Of a stretch of DNA of 64,000 nucleotides, positions 1 to 12,800 are shown in pieces. Below the pieces are notes generated by a model. That model was not told where the DNA came from. It saw only the letters and a list, made by a program, of their open reading frames with translations, and made no database searches. Made by a program: the position numbers and the translations under genes. The DNA is from Sabellastarte sp. h YS-2021 (taxonomy: Eukaryota > Annelida > Polychaeta > Sabellida > Sabellidae), in assembly GCA_964017235.1 (NCBI GenBank), contig OZ024929.1:28703464-28767463 (forward strand). The letters are read 5' to 3'. Numbering within the stretch: position 1 is the first letter of the stretch; every line of letters starts with the position of its first letter.

Positions 1-379
1 CGCCTACATACAACATTGGCAAGTAAGTCAAATATACACCTACAGTAAAATCTGTGGACTATTAATGTGCAATTAAAGAATATACAGGAGAACAGTTATT
101 ATCCAAAGTATTTTCTCTGTATTCTCTTTATCTTGAAATAAAAGCTGCATAAAACAAATTGTACACAATCTTCTGTATTTTGTTACTCATGTGTAATTCG
201 GAAATGTCACTCAAGCAGGATCAATCTACCATAAATTTAATTATACAAATAAGCCAATTTATATATCCAGTAATTAGTCTTGGTGACAATAAACTAAAAG
301 TTACTGTAATCTGGATATCTTTATATAAAATATAAAGAATCTTTACATGTACATGAGCTCTTACTTCTTCACACTGGTT

Positions 380-660
380 GACACTGACACCTGTAATAGG
401 CTATTACCTGCCCATATGGGAGTACACTAACAAGACTATTGATCTGACTTTTTACCTGTCCATCCAGGTGGACACTGACACCTGTAATAGGCTATTACCT
501 GTCCATGTGGGAGTACACTAACAAGTCTATTGATCTGACTTTTTACCTGTCCATCCAGGTGGACACTGACACCTGTAATAGGCTATTACCTGTCCATATG
601 GGAGTACACTAACAAGACTATTGATCTGACGTTTTACCTGTCCATCCAGGTGGACACTGA
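380..660 (-). repeat. 91-bp tandem repeat multiplying the 3' end of the EGF3 exon
   Basis: About three units of exactly 91 bp start at 380, 471, 562 and (merging with the exon) 653. On the minus strand each inner unit carries a pyrimidine-poor acceptor-like cctattacag, then the coding block for [11 protein letters not shown], then the same gtaaaa donor. The leftmost unit is degenerate. Seen directly. Confidence 0.9.
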
Positions 661-809
661 CACCTGTATACCGTCTCTGTGACCTCGTAACATGTGCCGC
701 TGTGTTGACAGGGTCTTTTGGCACAAGGTGAGGTGGCGCCACAATCTTGCACACCTCTACTACGTCTGACATCATTCACAAGATCAACCTCAACACCCTT
801 CAGTTTAAG
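638..809 (-). CDS. HSPG2: Perlecan exon: end of LG2 plus start of EGF3
   Basis: 172 nt, phase 0 to phase 1. The frame is [19 protein letters not shown] (LG end), then [18 protein letters not shown] and [11 protein letters not shown] (EGF-like). The donor is gtaaaa (632-637). The last 26 nt and the donor are repeated downstream in a 91-bp tandem array, so the true 3' junction could vary. Remaining exons lie below position 1. Confidence 0.84.
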
Positions 810-3800
810 CTGTTTATGAAGAAAAGAAATAGGAGTATCATCGATAAATTCATTAAACATAATACTTCACTTTACATAAAAATGGTCCAACCATCTTCCT
901 CCACACTACACCCTTCATTGCAGCTAATGAGAAAAACCAACAAGATTATTCTCAATAACTAAATGAAGCACAAAAAACTAGATAGAATAATTGTCTGATA
1001 ATCTTGTGCAATCATACTGCATTTCACCTTTCTGAAAACAGGTCATCCCCTTAAAGCTACAAGATAAGTGTTAAAAATAAGAATCTCCACACACAAGGTG
1101 ATAGTAACACAAACAAGACTTGCACCTTGCTATGAAGACTGTCAATTCATGCATATCAATTTACAATGAGTGGAGATAAAACATAATCCACAGTAACACA
1201 GGGAGACAGCTTTTATAACGTTGAATAATAATTTGGCTACATATTATAAAAGAACCAATCTCCTTTCATCTAAGTTCCACATACAGTCATTGTGGTGTCA
1301 CAACTGTTCATTTCAGTCTGGGAAATACTAAATGCAAGTTAAAGTATCCATAAATTTGACAAGAATTACTCACTTGAAATATGACATAAAAATGACTCAA
1401 CACATCAAAATCTACACTCAAGTAATTAAAGCCAAATTAAAGCCAACCCTCAAGTATCTTTCAACAGCTTAAGTCATACAGTAAGAGGTACCTGGAGGAT
1501 CCTACATGTTTGATTCGAAAGCATGAACAGAGGCCGAGGAGAAGTGATTAAATACCAAACTTGTTAACCACTCAGTCATCGATCGGTTTTCACTACTGTA
1601 AATGTATTGTATTTTACCACCGATTTACAGCATCTACACAGCATATCTCCTTTTACTTGAGGATACAAAGTGGTATTCCACCCATCCTGACTGCACGAGT
1701 ACACAGCCCAAGCTCTAGTGATTGATAATCTCGTAACTGAAACAGTCTCAGCGGTGACCATTTATCCCTGAGGTTCATAAGCCTAACATTGAGGATAGGA
1801 CCCTATGATAGAGGACCACCATATTAACTGGTCATCCAAGCCAATCTATATCTGGCTGTACCTGGGAACAAACCCAGGTCTTCTGTGATCCTAGGCAAGT
1901 GTGTTACCCAGTAGGACATTGGCAGTGTAATGTTAGAGGTCCTAGTTTACATACCTGAGAGATACACCCATCAAAGCCAGTGTCCATCTCCAAGCCTGGT
2001 ACAGTTCTCATCAGTGGATCAACTCCTCCTACATAAAGTGGAGCTTCCAGGTTCAAACCTACAGTGTCTCCTGGTGATTCTCCTATAAACAGACATTAAC
2101 ATTAGTATTCATTAGTACTCGTGTATTAAAATTTCAGACTTTTTTGTTATCTCTGAGAATTATGTATCAAGATATTGTCCAGTGTAATATTTATACTCAA
2201 ATAACTCCTACATAACTGATAAACACAGATCATAACACAGATATTGACATATAATGAACCATGGATTCACATATCATATACACAATATTTTGGATTTGAA
2301 TTCAGAACATAGCAATTACCATGATTTAGAAAAACATCACATACTATTGTCACCTAAATTATACAATGTAAATTGAATTCTTGTAGAAATGTTAAGGAAC
2401 GACACAACAAGGATTTAAAAGAATTATCAATGAGTTCAGGGCCACAGTGTGACAAAAACAAACACAGCAATTGGAATGGATTTGAATAACTTTGAAAAAA
2501 AAGGTTTATCTAAAGACTATACAGATGAGGAACAATTCTGTAAAAACTTCACAACAAAGTAAATGGTTGTCTTGGAAATAAGTTACAGTAGTGTAAATAA
2601 GGTACACAGGGGGCTTAAAGAGAATATTCTGTATCAAAGATAGCTCCACCATTTAACAATCTCAAAAATAGGTTAAATATAAGTTTATTATAGATTAAAT
2701 ACCGCTACATTGTCATTTAATATCAAGAAATTATGAAAATTGATATTGTTTCAAGGCAGCCAAAGAAATGATTAATTCTCAGCAGTAACATAATAAAAAC
2801 AACTGCAAGAATTTTAATACAGGTCTTGAAGAAAAAGAAAAAATCCCCAAAACAACATATTCCAAAGTGAACTTGCTGGATTCCAAAACGCTACAACAAT
2901 TGTGCAAAATACTTCAACAGCAACAATTTAACTGTTAGTATGGGGAAAAAAGCATCCATTATAATGTAAGTGGAATAAGCTGTAATATCTGAGTAAGTAT
3001 TATCTCAATGTCACTGTTATTATATTAAATGGTAAGAATTAAACAAGAAAAAAGTGGCTGGCTTTCGGTCAACCAAGTAGTTGAATATTTTGTTTAAAAA
3101 AGTGTTGAACCCAGTCCTCCAGATGTGAAGTTTTTGTGTCTATCTTTCTTGTGTCCTGCAGAATGTCAGCTGACAGAGTGAACAAGTGGACACCATGTTC
3201 CATTTAAGAGGCAAATCTGTGTCAATTCTATTACATTTAATTTGAAGAAAATCAACAGATGGGATTTATAACGCCTCAGGTTTGTGTATATATATTCCAA
3301 TATTGCAATGAGATATGTTTGGTGAATTAATATTAGTTTTTAATACTTATTCACTTACACCCCTTTTATACTACAGGTGATAAAAACCCGTGGTTATAGC
3401 CGTTAGACAAAACGCCCTGTCCTTCAACTACCGTTTGACGTAACTTCTTACAAAAACATTCCACAGATAAAAGTTTCTACAGTAACTGAAGGCGACGTTC
3501 ACAGTTTAAATAAGGTTGTGAGTCAGTCGTGTTTTGGTAGTGCATGTCCATCTGACGGCTACTGAAGGTGAGTTGAGGTTAATGACGGTTGCATCTTATT
3601 GACCAATGTTTGTACTACTGTCTTCCTACTGTTATTCATGGTTACATACCGTGTCCCATCAGTGGCTATGCGTGTGACACCTTATGGGTACAACAAATCT
3701 CATAAGCTATGAGGCGTCCTGGGAGGTGGTTCCACAGCCAAGTAAAACTTCTAACAGGGAGAATACCACCCATAGTGTGAATGGGACATTACTACGGCCT

Positions 3801-6800
3801 GGGCGTTAATTATTTTCAAATGGCATCAGACCGGGCGTTCTTTTGAAATACAAAAACAGTGTTATAAACTGTAAACAGTGTGCTTAGTACTAGGCGATAA
3901 TTTGAAACAGGCGTTTATTTGAACCTGGGCATTATTTTGGAAATTTATGGTATTTACAATTATTTAGGTCATCTTTGTGACAAATAGTGATAAATGTATA
4001 GAAAGGAAATTAACTCATTGTGTATGTTTGTAGATAGACAGAAAAAATGAATGAACTGACATAATTGTAGTACTAGAAATGTGTCATGTGACAGCTAGGG
4101 CCCTTCAATGAAAATATGCATTTTAATTGGGGATGCACAGACAACAATTTTCACTCACACTGAATCTGTGTATGTTTTCATGTCTAGAAACTATTAGAGG
4201 GATAAACTGGTTTAAAAAAACTCATTTAAACCAAGGAAAACTATAGGATCTAGGACATATGGGACCTTACACAAAGGCAAAAGTAGTGCTAGAAAAGCTT
4301 TGTATTAAGCGAGAGCCTCGATAGAGCTTGTGCTTCTAGGAATCATTTTTTTTTTTTTTTTGTCTCCGGACTTTCATGAATTGTGGTGCAGTGTGATGAG
4401 TATTTGTCTGCTCACTGAAGTTATGCAGTTATGTTAGTACTTGGATGGGTGACCGTTTGAGTTCTACACCAGCTGTGGGATGTGTCTGACTTGGAATTTC
4501 TTTGTGTCCCCAGACTTGTAAATTCTAGTGTACTACTCTTGTCTCTGATGACTTTGCGCTCACGCTTGGGGACCAAAACACCTTTTGGCCGTGTTTTACA
4601 ACATATTGCCTTATAAAAACATCAAACAAAAACCAAGTGTCAGAGTTTATTCTCTACAGCTTATTGTACAGGTATGTGTACAAATATTGTGCAGAATTAT
4701 AATATTTATAGGCTAAACCGGTGATTTAAAATCACCGCCGCAAGTTAGTACATAGCTGGAATCAAAGATTCGATTAATGACAATAGGTTATACTGCAACA
4801 ATGTAAGACATCTCTTTGACGTATTTATTACTTAAATGTTTGTGTAAAATAGATTTAACTCTTAGTCTTAATACACAGTATTCAAGGCGGTTTTTAATGT
4901 TCCACATAAGGGGGCTTTTGCATATGTCAGGATGAATGGAAACATTGTTAAAACAACTCCAGTTAAATGGGGCACTTCAAACAAAACCGGAACATGGCTA
5001 ACAGTGGGTACACATGTACATATTTCCTGAAACTGAAGTTGTGTTGTTACAACAAAAATGACGTTCAGTATAGTCTGAATGTGCCAGAAAGACTTCACAC
5101 AAGTTAAAACAAGGCCAACATCTTCTTGGTAGCAGTCAACTAATAGAAATGTGATGAAATAGGACAGCCCGTCAAAAATCATAGGATGAGACAGGGTAAT
5201 CCAGAGGGAGGGGACAACTCAGTTTTGTCAATAAACTGAGCAAAACTAGATAAACTGGTACCCACAAACTATTAAACCTTGTTTCTATTCACGAATAATG
5301 CGACTGAAATTTGATATTCGGTCAGGTTTGTCAACCTAATTTTTGTTTAAAGTTGTTGACACACTAACCACCACATTTTTTTCATTATACTGTAGGTTGA
5401 ACCATATATTGGTCAGTTATTGGAAAATAAATATCCGGCCTTGTTTTTCACCCCCAAGTCACAGACAAAACAAATGGGCTGTACCAAGATACTGATAATA
5501 TTGATAATTTTAATTGCTCTTTAAAATGTTTTCAGATTTTAGGCTAAGTTTCACATGTTCACATTTATTTCTAAGAAGTAACAGAATGCAGAAGTGAAAC
5601 ATAGGTTTAAATCAAGTCGACAACATTAACGCTGATGGTATAATTAACAACAATAAACAAGAACATTTTTTGTCATATTTATAATCCTAAAATCTGTATG
5701 TAACTTTGTAGATACAAATTGAAATTCTAAAGACAGAACTGGTCACAGTTTTGGCATCAAACAAAACAGATACTAGTATTAATGGCAAAATTTATTAAGA
5801 TTTTTTAAATTGACAGAGCTACATTAGTCTGCAATTTTGACAAGCGTCAATGAATTATGAAGCATGCAGTTATTTAATATTAACAAAACTGAAAATAATT
5901 GAAAATCAACAATAAATGAACACCCCACAGGATGCCACAAAATAAAAGAATGAAATGTTAGAAACAAATAATAATTGTCATAAAGTCTCGTCAACAAAAT
6001 CAGCCAATAAAATCAAACAACAGAGGGAGATCATTTAAAGTGTTAGATTCTTAGTATTTGGACCGAAATTTTCAGCAAAATAAAATCTTAAATGGAAATT
6101 ATAAATAATTTTAACAAGCTGGAAAGCTTAATGCTTGTTAAATTAAATTTAAAAAGTAAACTATAATTAACAAACTATGACCATAAACAGAAATTTGGTA
6201 AGTTTAAATGAAAGATGATTTTTCTTTTTATGTTAAACTTTATCAAGACAACATGTCTTGACTCCATAGCACAGCTATAGTATAACAATTTTTGAATTTG
6301 ATTTTAAATGACTAGAGAAGTAACATGGGCAGATGAACATACTTTAGCCTCTTATTGTAGTTTCTAGTTTTACAAAATACTATTTTGTTTCACCTGACAG
6401 CTTCTTATAATCCTAAGAAATCTCCATTGCAGCAAACTTAAGTGATTTAAGTAGGTAAAGGTGCAGATTTACCATGATATGAAGAAACTGCTGTGTAAAA
6501 TGTGTTTCTTTAAAATAATAACTGCAAAGGTAATGTTTTAGAACAAGCTTTTTTCATTTTTTTCCCTTTTTTCAAATTAAGAAAGTATCAATAAAAGTAA
6601 CATTGTTATGTTACACCATGACATATTACTGCTAACTTTTAAACACATTCATGGTAAATCTATTGCAGTCTTTCAAATCTCAGCTGTACAGCTGTCGCTC
6701 TCACTGAAGCATGAAATCTTTCCAAACTGAATTTTGTTATTTCCAACATGTCTTCATCGGTCTAAATAAATATCAGGTGAAGAATTCTTTCATCACACTT

Positions 6801-9800
6801 TTTGCAGTAATTTTTATGTTTGAAAAATAAAACTGTCTGGTTTAAATGGATGCCAAGTCCAGTGATAGTTCAGGCCTGGGTATACTTTGTGAAGATATGG
6901 TAGAGACATTGCAATGGTCACATGGAGTGGTTATCACCCATATCAGGGAGGTTATATTTTTAGTAGTGTGTGTTTTTCTGTTTCAAAATAACTTGAAAAA
7001 GTTTTGGATGGATTGTCATGATATTTTGCAGGAAATATCAACACACAGAACAGATGACAGGATTTTGCTGGTGACCTTGGGCCGTATTCATGTAAGGTCT
7101 TAGCCAAGTCTTAGGCTTAACTTTTGTACAAAAATACAACCAACTTAAGCCTGAGACTTGGCTAAGACCTTTTGTGAATACGGTCCCTGGATTTCCATCT
7201 GGATTCAGGAATTTGTGAAGGTTTTTTATCACTGCACTTATATTGGAGGTGCTGGACCTTGGCAGAGGTATGTACTCTCTGAGTCCTCATGTTGATGACC
7301 ACGAATTTGCAAAAAATCTTTACAGAAAATATGTGTATGATCATTCCAGTTCTTTGTCAATCATCAAGTATCTGGCAATCTACTAAATAAATCTTGTTTC
7401 ATCAACTAAAGGACAAAGTTTTTGCTTTAGAAAATTACTATAATTTTTTGAGAGATTCACCCAATGATTTCAAGGAGTATTTGTGAAAATGATAACTTTA
7501 GTTCTCTCATATTTTCCGCTGTTAAATGAGTAACACAGTCTTGGAAAGATTTCAGAAGGTAGTGTTATTAGACTATCTACATTTGTATATTAAGTGATTA
7601 AATACATAGAAAACAACAGTATATACTGAAAATCTAAGGACAGAATAGAACTCTATACCTATATTACTACCCGATCTCCCTACAAAGTGAAAGAGGTGTA
7701 AATGTAAATATAAAGTCCAATATGCATAGACAACACAGTGAAATACAGATGCTTTATGTGTGATATACTGGAATGTGACATAGGTCAATGTTTTACAAGT
7801 TTTTAAGAAAATCCGACAAATTTGGATAATGTAAATTCAAATACAGTTTTCTTACAAAATGAATATCATGTGAGATTTAAACTTTACATTCAATTATGCT
7901 GTGACTGCCCTTATTTGACATTTAAAATTTTGTTTTAAAAAGGATTTAAATGGCACACGATAGTTTGAAGTATAACAAAAAAGGTAGAATTTTGTATGTT
8001 TACAGCCAACAAATTCAATTCATAGGTAAACAGTAATCCAGTTGCAATTCTATAGGCCATAAAAAAATTAACACAAAAATTATATTATTTGCAGTTTTGC
8101 CACACTTCTGAACATGAATATGTGACATTTATCTCCTTATGGTCATCTAACACCAAATATTATGCTAAGATAGAGACTTAAATGTTTTACATGTATTTTA
8201 AGTCAGATACACCACTAAACATTCAGAGCATACACACACATACACAAATAGATCTATTGTCTACTAGATGACATTTTCTTTGCAGACGACAAACTTATCA
8301 AAGTATCAACACATTCATATATACTGAGCACAAAACCTATTCAGTTTCTTATGATTGCCACAATAGATAAAAATTAATTTTCACTCGGACAAGGTCAAGT
8401 CATTCTCCTACGAAAACCTCATACATGTTTATACCATCAATATTCAGACGTAAGTTGATGGTTTCAATGAAAAATATGTCAGTTATTAATGAGACATTTA
8501 ATCATGAAAACTCTGAAAACCATACTTTGGTAAGTGTGAACAAGAACACAAGAATATATACATTAGGATAATCACACTGTTAAGTCACTGCACGTCAGCA
8601 TGTTTTATTCTCAACTAGGGCCATGTTCAAATATTCTTAGAATGTAATTCACCAATTTCTCATCAACTCAATTACATATCTAAGAATGTTTATGTCAGAA
8701 GCACTCAACTCAAGACAAAAATTAGAAAACAATAATCTCAATGAAAACTTAAAAATGCCCTGGTAATCCACAAAGATTCTATGATTTCAACTTTTAAATC
8801 TCTTCTCCTGTAGAAATACTATGTGAGATGAATTAAGGTCTCATTGGTTAATTCAAACATATAGAATACTCCATAAACAATATTCATGTGAATTTTTGTG
8901 GATATGTGACCAGGAGTTACTGGGACTGTAAACTGAAAGCACATGTATCTGTGAAATGAATGAATGCTGAAAATCATCATGAGGTATAGAACAATAAGGT
9001 TATGAATGGTTAAGAGAAACCACCAGTAAGTGTGTAACAATGGTGTGAGCAATGCTTGAACCTCTTACCTTTGACAGCCACTCCTCCATTGACTGATAAG
9101 GAGCCATCTTGCAGGTTACGCTCAACACGTATGGTATACCATTCATCTGCATTCAGTACCTCAGTGCTGTTAATTACTGCAGCACCTAAACAGAAAGGCA
9201 AAATTATATAGGAGTTTAACATTCCATTCAACAGCCAGGGGTCATCATGTGACAGTTCATCAAGCATTGACCCCCAGCGCGGCCTCAAGTTGGAAAGCTG
9301 GTAGTTGCTTGCCGTTGGTCGGCAGTTTACAGTACAGAACCCTAACGAACTGTATGTACTGGTTTCCTCTGCCCTTCCAACTACCCGTTGTGATATGACC
9401 TGTACAGTGTTGAAAGCAACGTAAAACCCCAAATAAATAAATAAAAATCAAGCACTGCTACTTGTGGGAGTCGAACCAACACATAGGTGATAACTTATGA
9501 TAAGATTCTAGGACTTGCTAACCCACTAGTACACTGAGATCATCTCACTTGAACAGAATGATTTTAACATGTTGCACATAATGCACACACACTGTGAAGA
9601 ATACAGGGAGTATAACTAGAACTTGTGTTGAGGTTCAAACAACCGGGAATGCTTATTTCTGTTGGTATAAGTGAAAGTTAAATGAAAATCAATTCAGTGA
9701 ACATTGAATTTATTTATCATGTGTTTTACATCATATATTTGTATTGGTTATATTATGATGCATTATTAGTAGGGTGGATGAAGCCAGTACATACAGTTGG

Positions 9801-12800
9801 GAAATGTTCTGCACTGTAATCTGACCAACAGGCAAATAACCTCCAGCTTTCCCAATTGAGGTTGGGCCAGGATTCGTACTTCAAAAGCAGAGGTATAAGG
9901 GTGAATATTGGAGTTTCCAGTAAACTATTATCTATACATTACATCAACTGTTCTTATAATGAGAACAATTAAAAGATGACTACAATGTTGCCCCCAGATC
10001 AAATTGTTCACCTTTGCAGAAAAACAAACTGAGCTGAGGAAAATATCAATTTTCATGGACTCCAATAAACAGTAATTGTTAGGGAATAGTACTTGACAGT
10101 AATATTTTTGGGACATGAATGTTGTACCTGATCCAGTGTCGTATCTGAATTCCACACGATCATTTCTCAGGACTATTGCGATATAATCTCCAATACCATT
10201 ATCATTCTGTGCATTGTAGAGCAGAATGCCATCATTCAGTGTCATGGGTTTGAAGGTCATCTCAATGTCAACTTCCCTCAGAGCATCTCTGATGGTCGGG
10301 TAGACAGCAAAGGAGGTTCGGTTAAACAGTGGCACATTGATGCTTGAACCTAGGAATAAGATACAGGTTTTTTTTACTTAAATGAGAAGACTAAGTATTC
10401 TATTCTTCTGTTGCTAGGTATATGAGTACATTTATTCTGAGAGACATGGCACAGCTTTGATCTAAATGAATGATAAAGGACAGTATATATGATTTTAACA
10501 TTAAATAAACCCTAGTTAAGACTTTAATAGAAGGACCAGTAATATCTGAAGATCTGGCACTGAGAAAAGATACTGCCAAAACAGATTAAAAATTGTTAAA
10601 GTCTTAGCTTCACCAACAAAAAGTTCTTACACCTGTAAAAAATAATAACTGCTACAATTTTTAATGAGCAAACTCTGTTCTCAGACTGATTAATGTCTAA
10701 GTAGTGCCAGTAGTGATATCTATTAACTTAATCAAACCGATTTCTATTTATACTTAAAAATATATACTTGAACTATGTTTAGTTACCTATTTCACAACGG
10801 GTTCCAGTGACACCAAGAGGACAAGCACAGAAGTATCCAATACCTCGGTCCAGATTGTAACACCTGCCACTCACACAAACTCCTGCATAGCAACTGTCTC
10901 CTGGCAACAACATGAAAACAACTAGAAGTTGTAGGACAGTGAAGAATGTAATTTCTCATAATGAAATCAGAAACCTCTCATAAAGGGATGGCCAATACAA
11001 ACTTTTAGCTGGGATTTGTCCACAGAATATCCATAAGGGTTCTTGTGGCTTATACTGATAATACTTAAAAGCCAAATACAGTAGAACCTCATTAATCCGA
11101 ACACCATCAGGAACAAACTTTTGATTCAGATAAGTGAGGAGTTCGGATACACAAAATTACCAGAAATTCACGGTCTATGGGGTTAAGAAATGGGTGATTA
11201 TTGAAGAAAGTGCGTTTTTAGACAATATATATGAAGGTAGGTTGTCATGCATGAAGCAGTTTAATACAATGTAACTAACCCTTTAATTTGAAAAATTTAA
11301 TAGTAATTTAAATTTTTATTAGAAATACTTACCATTTCCTAACAGTAGCTATTTGTTGGAGCCATCCAACCCAATGGCCAACGCAGAGATGCGATTTTAA
11401 GGTTATATAACAACCTTAACCAAGCCATTGGGTTACAGTAGTCCGTCCTCCCGCCAATTAGGTCACATGACCACATTGTTTACTTCATTATTTTTGTTGC
11501 AAGTAAAAGAATGACTTGCGGGGAGGCGGGAGGGAAATTTGAGTGTTAGGAAATGGTAAGTATTTCTAATAAAAATTTAAATTACTATTAAATTTTTCAA
11601 TTTTATAGCGAAATACCCTTACCATTTCCTAACAGTAGCTGAATTCAGCCTTGTAGGATGGAGGGAATTCTTTTTAAGAAAACCACTACCTAACCTACAA
11701 CTAGACATCATGAGAACTTCATAATGGAATTACATGCATTAATGAACATATAACTTCCAAACATTCACAACATACAACTTCCAAAAAATGGCAGTATGTA
11801 GTTGTAGTTCTCACAACTGCTGACAATGTTGGTGTTGCAAAAAGATGTCATAAATAGATAGCCCATCTACCTTGTAACATCCGACCCCAAAACAAGGTCA
11901 AACCAACCTGGAAGTGTCATCAGCATAATGCCAAATCCTTCCCAAGTCGGATTTAGGCAACACTGATATCTAACTACAAACATCCAGCATTGCAGACATA
12001 CCAGCCACAAACTGCAAATGTACCAATATAAGTATGAAACACATACTTAAAAAGTAACAAAACTGTAACTGCAACTGTAGGACCCAATTTCAAATCTGAC
12101 CCTATGACAACAGAGGTTTTTCAGACAGAAATTGGTATACATACAATGGAATTCCCAATAACATGTATCAAAAAACTATGTAATGAAATCACCTATAAAA
12201 ACTAAAGATGTAATCAAAACATACATCAATAGTTTCCATGACTCAATCTTGACTCATTCAAGATGAAATAGGTGCCAAAAGATAAGTCTTATTAAGAAAC
12301 TTTCTTGATGGCAGTAAAAACAAAAGATTTTGTTCTATCCCAAACCTTTTGAATACCAAAGCCCTAACAGGACAGACAGACCCACATTGAGTCAAACTGT
12401 TGTCCAAAGAGGCTAAGAGCTGGCATGACCACAGGCTTAATTGCAGTAGGCCCATCCAAAGCAAACTGGATCTGGCAATTGATGGGCCAGAGTTACTCGT
12501 GATCAATTCTCCTTATAACTAAAGGAAGAATATGTCCAAGCATTAATGTCACTCCTTTACCATGACTCTGTAGTCCACAGACAAAGACCACTGACTCAGT
12601 TGCAGTAAATGCAGTAGGCCCATCTGAAGCCAACTGGTTCATGGCCAAAAAGGCAGTCAATGGGCCAAAGTTACTTGTGACCCATTCTCCCTATAACTAA
12701 GGGAAGGGTCCAAACATGAATGTCACTACTTTACCTGAAGCCAAGACCAAAGACTGTCTTGAAAAGAAAATAACTTCAAGAAAACCTTCCTCACAAGATC

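Larger units (their letters stand above)
810..1954. other. Intron between the last two exons of the window
   Basis: Apart from the two SINE-like remnants listed separately, I see no coding or structured signal. Short open frames here (for example 1576-1761) have no recognisable protein content. Confidence 0.6.
2083..9068. other. 7-kb intron inside LG2, mostly unremarkable AT-rich DNA
   Basis: Contains a 5S-like SINE near 4.36-4.63 kb and foldback repeats near 7.1 kb and 8.6 kb. A locally more GC-rich patch at 3380-3600 is discussed as a finding. Open frames of 60-104 codons (4868-5182, 6846-7103, 7573-7788 and others) show no domain, no codon bias and no splice context. Confidence 0.6.

Noticed and set aside
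4868..5182. 104-codon minus-strand ORF in the LG2 intron
   Set aside because: No domain, no splice sites placing it in the perlecan frame, composition typical of intron.
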